Shown: positions 58,501-64,000 of the stretch, piece after piece
Numbering within the stretch: the stretch's first letter is position 1
Layout: each line of letters opens with the position of its first letter
NCBI RefSeq assembly: GCF_001522545.3
Contig: NC_031769.1
Location: 25,380,100-25,444,099 of the forward strand
DNA: 64,000 bases
Source of the DNA: Parus major
Lineage: Eukaryota > Chordata > Aves > Passeriformes > Paridae
Reading direction: 5' to 3'
Made by a program: the position numbers and the translations under genes
Notes under the pieces: generated by a model
The model's input: only the letters and a program-made list of their open reading frames with translations
Databases searched by the model: none
Told to the model about the DNA's origin: nothing

Positions 58501-60119
58501 CACTAAAATTAGTCTTCAGATTCAGCTTTTGTCTAAGGCAGGCTTTGAAAAAAGCTCTCAAACTCCACAGATACTGTTAGTATGAATATTTAAAATATTC
58601 TGTTGTTGTGGTATTCCTCAGGTCATTCTGTAATTTTTGAGAAATCATATTTTGTTTATTGTGAAAGCACAGTAGATAATTTCTCATTTTGAGTTATTGA
58701 GAACATGGATCACCTTAATACTTTTAGAGATAAAGCCTGCTAAAATTTGCTCTTTTCTCATCATCAGCCAATGATTTGTACCACAGTAGATTTCTGTCCT
58801 GAGATGCTTTAGGGAAAGATCTGTCAGCTTTTCCATTATCACATCCTTTTTTTGGAGAGGATTCTAATTCATTCATTTCAATTCTTACCAGGATAAAATT
58901 TGGCTTATAATATGTATTATTGGTAGTTTTCAATGTGTTAGCATTTGGAAATGCAAAATATGTTGTTTTCTCACAGCTCTACTTCTAATGTGTTGCCTCT
59001 ACAGCCAAAGAATTCATTAGACTGAATTCTGGAAAATGATATATTCAGGGCTAGACTGTTCCTTTCAGCACAGCCTTGATTCATGAATGGTGTGCAATCT
59101 GTGCAGCTTGAAGACATTGTGCCTTTGAGACACTCTCCTCTGGTGTAGTACAGTCTTGCTTCCTGCTGGTCTACACCAGCTCTTTTTAACTTCCTTCATA
59201 AGAGGTGGTTCCTATGCAGTGTAAAGAAAAACTCAATGTATTCCCCTTCCCAATGAACCTGCAGTGGAAAGTATTGTGTTTGCTACTTCTGTATACTAGA
59301 ACACAAGATTTAGGCAACTTGTTCATCAGTACAAAGGCAAGCCTTTTACACACCTAGCTGCTCTAATAGAGGCACACAGTGTTATCTTTACTTTTTGAAA
59401 ATGCAGTTTAAAAGTTTTTGGCTTGCTAATTCTTCTTTCTAAATAATTCTTTTATATTTGGTGATATGTGTTATAAGGATGAACAAGTAATAACAGTGCA
59501 AAATTTCACTGAATGTACTCATTGTGGCTAAGAAAAAAAGTAGCATTTGAGTCCCTTAAACTATAAGTTCAGTCTAAAGCCTTGACTTCAATGATTGTTG
59601 GTTCAAGCTCTTGTACTCCTTCTATTTATGTGGTTTTAGAATTTCAGGTCCATTGAGCTCAGTTCTGTTCTTGAGTGATACTTTTTTTTTTGTGATCTCC
59701 TTAAGCTAAAATAAATGCAATATAAACAGTCTAAAATAAAGAGTAATATTCTAACTTTGACCAAATCAAGATGCATTTATGATCTCTGTAGCATTATCTC
59801 CCAGATTTATGTGTCTCTCAAACCAGTAAATACAATGCATAAACAAATATTTAATTTGAGTAAAGCTGAAGACATTGAGCTATTTAGCCATAACAAGCAC
59901 ACGCTACAAAACATGGCCAATTGAAAAAAAATCCCAAAAACAACAAAGAAGCAACTAAAAATCTTTTTTATTCCTATCGGTTTTATATCTACCTTTATGA
60001 AGTTTTTTTTGTGAGCTACAGAAGAATGTGTAAAATCATAAGTATCTGTTGGTTATTGTTGGCAAAATCTGTTTGCAGGCCTCCCAAGTACCTGTTCTTT
60101 GTGGCTGAGTCACAGTGAA

Positions 60120-60880
60120 GGAGGTGCTATCCATTGTAGAGAAGAGCTGGGTTAAGGACCATTTAGGCATGCTGAACATACAGCTGTTCATTGGACAGGG
60201 TGGGATACTGGCTGGTGTGATGGAGGGGGTGCTATCTGTTGTCCTGGAGAGGCTGTGATGACTAGGGGATATTTCTGATGGCTGGGAAAAGGCAAGCATT
60301 ATACCTGTATTTATGAAGGGCATCCATAAAAGTGACCATGGAGATGCAGCCTTCTCTGCCTGGTCTCAGTCTCTAGAATGAATGTGGAGCAAATCCTACT
60401 GGAGGCCATTTCCATGCTCCTAAAGACAATTAATGTAATTAGGAACAACCAGTACGGATTTTCCAGGGATAAGTCATCCCTGAGCAATTTGATAGTTCTC
60501 TGTGATTAAGTAGCTCTCTCTGTTAGTAACTGAGATAGAACAAGGAATGTTGTATGCTTTTACTTTAATAGGCTTATGGTAAAGTCTGCCATAGCATCCT
60601 TATAAACCAGATTAGATATGGATAGATTACAAGGGGCTGAAATACTGGCTTAATCACTAGGCTTAAAGAGTCACTGGTATGAAATTCAGGCAGCCACTAG
60701 TGTAGCTCTTCTGCAGTTGATCATGGGCTAATTTGTTTAATGTCTTCATTAATAATCTGGATGATGAGGTGAAACACCCTCAGCAAGTTCATGGCTACCA
60801 ATGAATTGGAAAAAACAGCTGATACATTGGAGTGCAAAGCTGTTGCATAGGTGTATCTTGAAAAACTGGAGAAAGAGGTT
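60120..60880 (+). mobile_element. CR1 LINE internal (reverse-transcriptase region) relic, plus orientation
   Basis: The order of blocks follows the middle of CR1 ORF2: 'gggttaaggaccatttaggc', 'tggctggtgtgatgga', 'ggctgggaaaaggcaagcat', 'atacctgtatttatgaaggg', 'gtggagcaaatcctactgga', 'ggaacaaccagtacggattt', 'gtctgccatagcatccttat', 'cttcattaataatctggatg' and 'caccctcagcaagttcatgg'. The reading frame is destroyed by many small indels, and the left boundary is uncertain. Unlike the other copies it lacks the 3' end, so it was cut after insertion or belongs to an older subfamily copy broken by deletion. Confidence 0.88.
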
Positions 60881-63800
60881 GATGTGCTGCTTAATATGTA
60901 TATCTTACGTAGTAGATGCATATACCTAGGCTTTCCTCAGGACAGATATTGTACAGAAAAGGTCTATTATCTCTTCTGCAGTATGACTTAATTATGATGA
61001 AGTACTTGAAGTATTGGAACATTATTCCTGTTTAATAGAACTATTAATCAGTGACATGGTTCAAATTTCTGAACAACAGTATGCCCTGTCTGGCACTCAA
61101 GATATGAAGCAGAACACCTACCACATAATGCATCCTAAAATGAAAAAGCACAGAACAAGCTTTAGCATATAATTACATATATTTCAGTGTTGTGCAGGTG
61201 TGTAAACACTGCTACTTGTTCCCTCTTTCATCAAATCAATGCAAAATTCTTCTATTACATTACTACAAATGTGAAGTGAATAGACTTAATTCTTTCAGGT
61301 ATATATTTCTACCTGAAGTCAGTATTTGACCCATAAAACTACAATAATTGAACACCAAAATACTTGAAAAATGCTAATTGATCTTTATCAAGCAAGTGTG
61401 ACTGTTTTGTGGAGAATCACAACAAGAGTAGTAGGTCTTTATTTTATAAAGCTTATACATAAGTTCAGTAGGAACTGATTGAAAGAAGTCCTGATACTTG
61501 GCCTGGATGGGAGGCAAGAAGAGGTGCTCTGTTGTCACAGTACAACCAGCATGCCCTTGTAAAATGAATTTTAATTTTTTTTTTTTTTAAATTAGCTTCT
61601 TTGACTGAGGAAGGGCCTTGCTGCCAAGAAGAAATAGTACTGTTTTGTGGTGAGGAAATAATTCTGTATGTCTAGTTCTCTCCACCTCTCTGAAAAAAAT
61701 AAACGGCTTATTTAATTGCAGCATATAAAAGTGCTCTTTTCTATTTCAGTATAGACATATGAATTTACTGTTATCACCATTTTAAACTTATTATCTTGTA
61801 TACACTTTTCCAGAAAGATACCATTCTCTACCCCTATCCCTAGAAAGCAGTAATATATTGGTGTGAAAGAATTATTCCATTTTCTGCATATTGTCTTTTT
61901 TGAATTAAACTAAGCTTTGAGTATTTTGCATGAACATAGACTTATATTGTAGTAAACCTTTATCTAGAATGACAAACATCTCATTTTAGGTGTTTTCAAC
62001 TTAGATTTAATTAATTAGAGACATTTTTTCCCTGGGGTTAGCATTCATTAGTGCAGCTCATAATTTCTAAACTCCAGTCTGCTGAAAATAATGAAATTAG
62101 ATCAATAGAGTTGTGTTTAATGGCTTGTGTTATACAGCTCATCTGCAAGGACTCTAAATGTACATTTTCATAAGGTCTGCATTACTCAAGTCATTGACCA
62201 GAGTGTGATGATGAGCTAATGCTGTTATTTTTAGTTCCTGCAGGTTTTACCCAAGGCATTTTGGAGATAAAGAGCTGGAAGGAATGACTGCACTGAACAG
62301 GGAAGCAGGATGCATTATGAATGATTTTTAAGTTCTGTTTATCAGGAATGAAAGTTAGAAAGTTAGTTGAGTAGTGTTGCAACTGCAATTTCCTTATTTT
62401 AATTACTCCAGTTTATAACCTTGGGAATATGCCCATTTTCATGTTTTCGTGGGCTGTGTCCATTGGCTAAAGGAGCAAAGAAATTTCACTGCTCTATGAG
62501 ACCTGTGCACCGTCCTGTGTTGAACTGCAGCCAGCACTCGGGGCAGATGCAAAGAGCTGTACAGGAGCTAGTTAAAGCTCACATAGATCTCAGACTAATC
62601 CCTAATCCCTGAATTTACGAGCATAACCATGAAGTTTTCTTACTTCTGCCTGTTTGTCACTCATATTGACCATTACAATCCTGATATCGCTAGTATATGG
62701 ACACGGTAAGGATTACGAAGAGGTAGGATTGAAGTGCCTTTGCTGTATCTCATTTCTTTTCTGAGAAAAGCAGTATCAATATTTTAAGTCTCCCTTTGTA
62801 AGGCTTCTCCTTTTTTTGCTTCCATTCTTATCTGAATCCCCTGTAATTCTGCAGCGGACTCCTTGAGAGGCTGTGTGTGAGCAGATGCACGCCCAATGCA
62901 GAGAGGGCTATTTCTGTGGCTTGTATAACAGCCTCTTGATGTTTGGTGATTACCCCTAGTGCTTTCCTCACACCACCTGCCAGTTTGTCTGGTTTTTGGG
63001 AGAAGAGGTGCACATTAAGGTTATAAAATTAATTATCCTTGCTCCATTTCTGGTTGGGGTTTTTTAATTCAGAGGAGATTTTGACTAGTACAAAAGAAAC
63101 GTGGTTTCTTAACGCTCTTTGTCTTGCTGACCACGTGTTTATAAAGATGTTAGAAATTTACATGAAGAACCTGGTTGAGTGCCTCTTAATGAACCTTATT
63201 GGCTCAGATCCAAACTGTTTGAAATAATTAGAAAGTAAATATGGGGCCCCACAGGATATTTTCAAAAGCACAAATGACAGTTGGGTAACCAGTTCACAGG
63301 ACAGATCTAAGGCTTTCTCCAACTAAGCCACTAAAAAAGCTCTGTACCTATGTAGTTTTAGACAAGCTGAAAAACACTGTCCATAGATACTGGCATATTT
63401 CTATTTTCATATTTTGCAAACTAGATAGCAAAAAAAATCTAATTAAAAGGAGAAAAAAAGAGTGTTAAGAGATCTGGAACAGTAGATTGTGTTGAGATAT
63501 GTGATTCATAATTACAAATAGGGAATGGCAGCAGATTATAAAAGATCTTTGGCCTGAAATGGTGTAGCAGAAATCTGTGAGGATCTGTTTAAAAGAGGCC
63601 TATCAGCAAGTGCCAAGTGCCTGAATTTCACCAAACCTTTTGTGTTCATTTATGTTGAACATTTTCAGCAGAAAAGAACAAACAAGTATGAGATGGCAAC
63701 TTGGATTTTGCTTTTGATGAACAGTAGGAAGTACTAGTAATTGTGAGTTTGTATTAATTAAGCTGGTACGCCAGGGCATTATCTCAGCAAAACCATTTTC

Positions 63801-64000
63801 TTTGAATATGTCTAGCAAACAGAATGAAGCTTACTAGAAATGTCCAGTTTTGTGCTGCCCTGTGCTTCTGTGCAATGTTTGTATAATGCACCAAGCTGAG
63901 AGATGTTTGGTGATTTCTGACCATGCTGTCATGCTGTAGGCATGGCCTTGCTTCCAAGCTATTAAAAGAAGACAAGGCAGCATCTCAATACTGTTACGCT

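Larger units (their letters stand above)
51581..64000. other. Upstream intergenic region
   Basis: This is 12.4 kb of AT-rich sequence to the right of the ICA1 promoter. Its recognisable content is a splice-flanked candidate exon (52021-52131), an (ATT)n array (54738-54825) and two CR1 relics (55312-55570 minus, 60120-60880 plus). The stretches 52.3-54.7, 55.6-60.1 and 60.9-64.0 kb hold nothing I can identify. By synteny from memory, NXPH1 should lie further right in the opposite orientation; no NXPH1 coding exon is visible. Confidence 0.7.

Noticed and set aside
51581..64000. First exon of NXPH1, the expected upstream neighbour
   Set aside because: No neurexophilin-like signal peptide or coding exon is visible on the plus strand, so it presumably lies beyond the window.

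Overview
The window is vertebrate nuclear DNA, most likely from a bird. It is AT-rich and intron-dominated. It carries several 5'-truncated CR1 non-LTR retrotransposon copies of the kind that dominate avian interspersed repeats (two keep a CR1 tail ending close to ATTCTATGA), and it has one strong CpG island. I see no bacterial, plasmid or phage features.

One gene can be supported with confidence: ICA1 (islet cell autoantigen 1, ICA69) on the minus strand. It enters from the right at a CpG-island promoter (about 50.83-51.58 kb), where a 5'UTR exon ends at 51294. It then runs leftwards through coding exons at 39678-39716 (start codon at 39692-39694), 37371-37542, 35335-35407, 34143-34266, 31750-31948, 9285-9410, 9004-9102 and 2881-2975, and leaves the window at the left edge. 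Joined by eye, these exons give 905 coding bases (301 codons plus 2 bases) with every phase compatible. They cover the N-terminal leader, the whole arfaptin-homology/BAR domain and the start of the acidic linker. The remaining C-terminal ICA69 exons must lie beyond base 1. Introns range from 182 bp (intron 7) to 22.3 kb (intron 6).

From right to left: 51.6-64.0 kb is intergenic or upstream sequence with two CR1 relics, a pure (ATT)n array and a splice-flanked candidate exon just upstream of the CpG island. 39.7-51.3 kb is intron 1. 31.7-39.7 kb is a cluster of five coding exons. 9.4-31.7 kb is the giant intron 6, with two CR1 fragments, small inverted and tandem repeats and some unassigned ORFs. 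1-9.4 kb holds exons 7-9 and their introns. In mammals, and as I recall in birds, the next gene upstream is NXPH1 in the opposite orientation; I see no NXPH1 exon here.

I found no convincing new biological system. The points most worth checking are a possible upstream alternative exon that is in phase with the ICA1 start, a stop-free in-frame leader through exon 1, a perfect 14-bp-arm palindrome in intron 6, and hydrophobic minus-strand ORFs inside intron 6.
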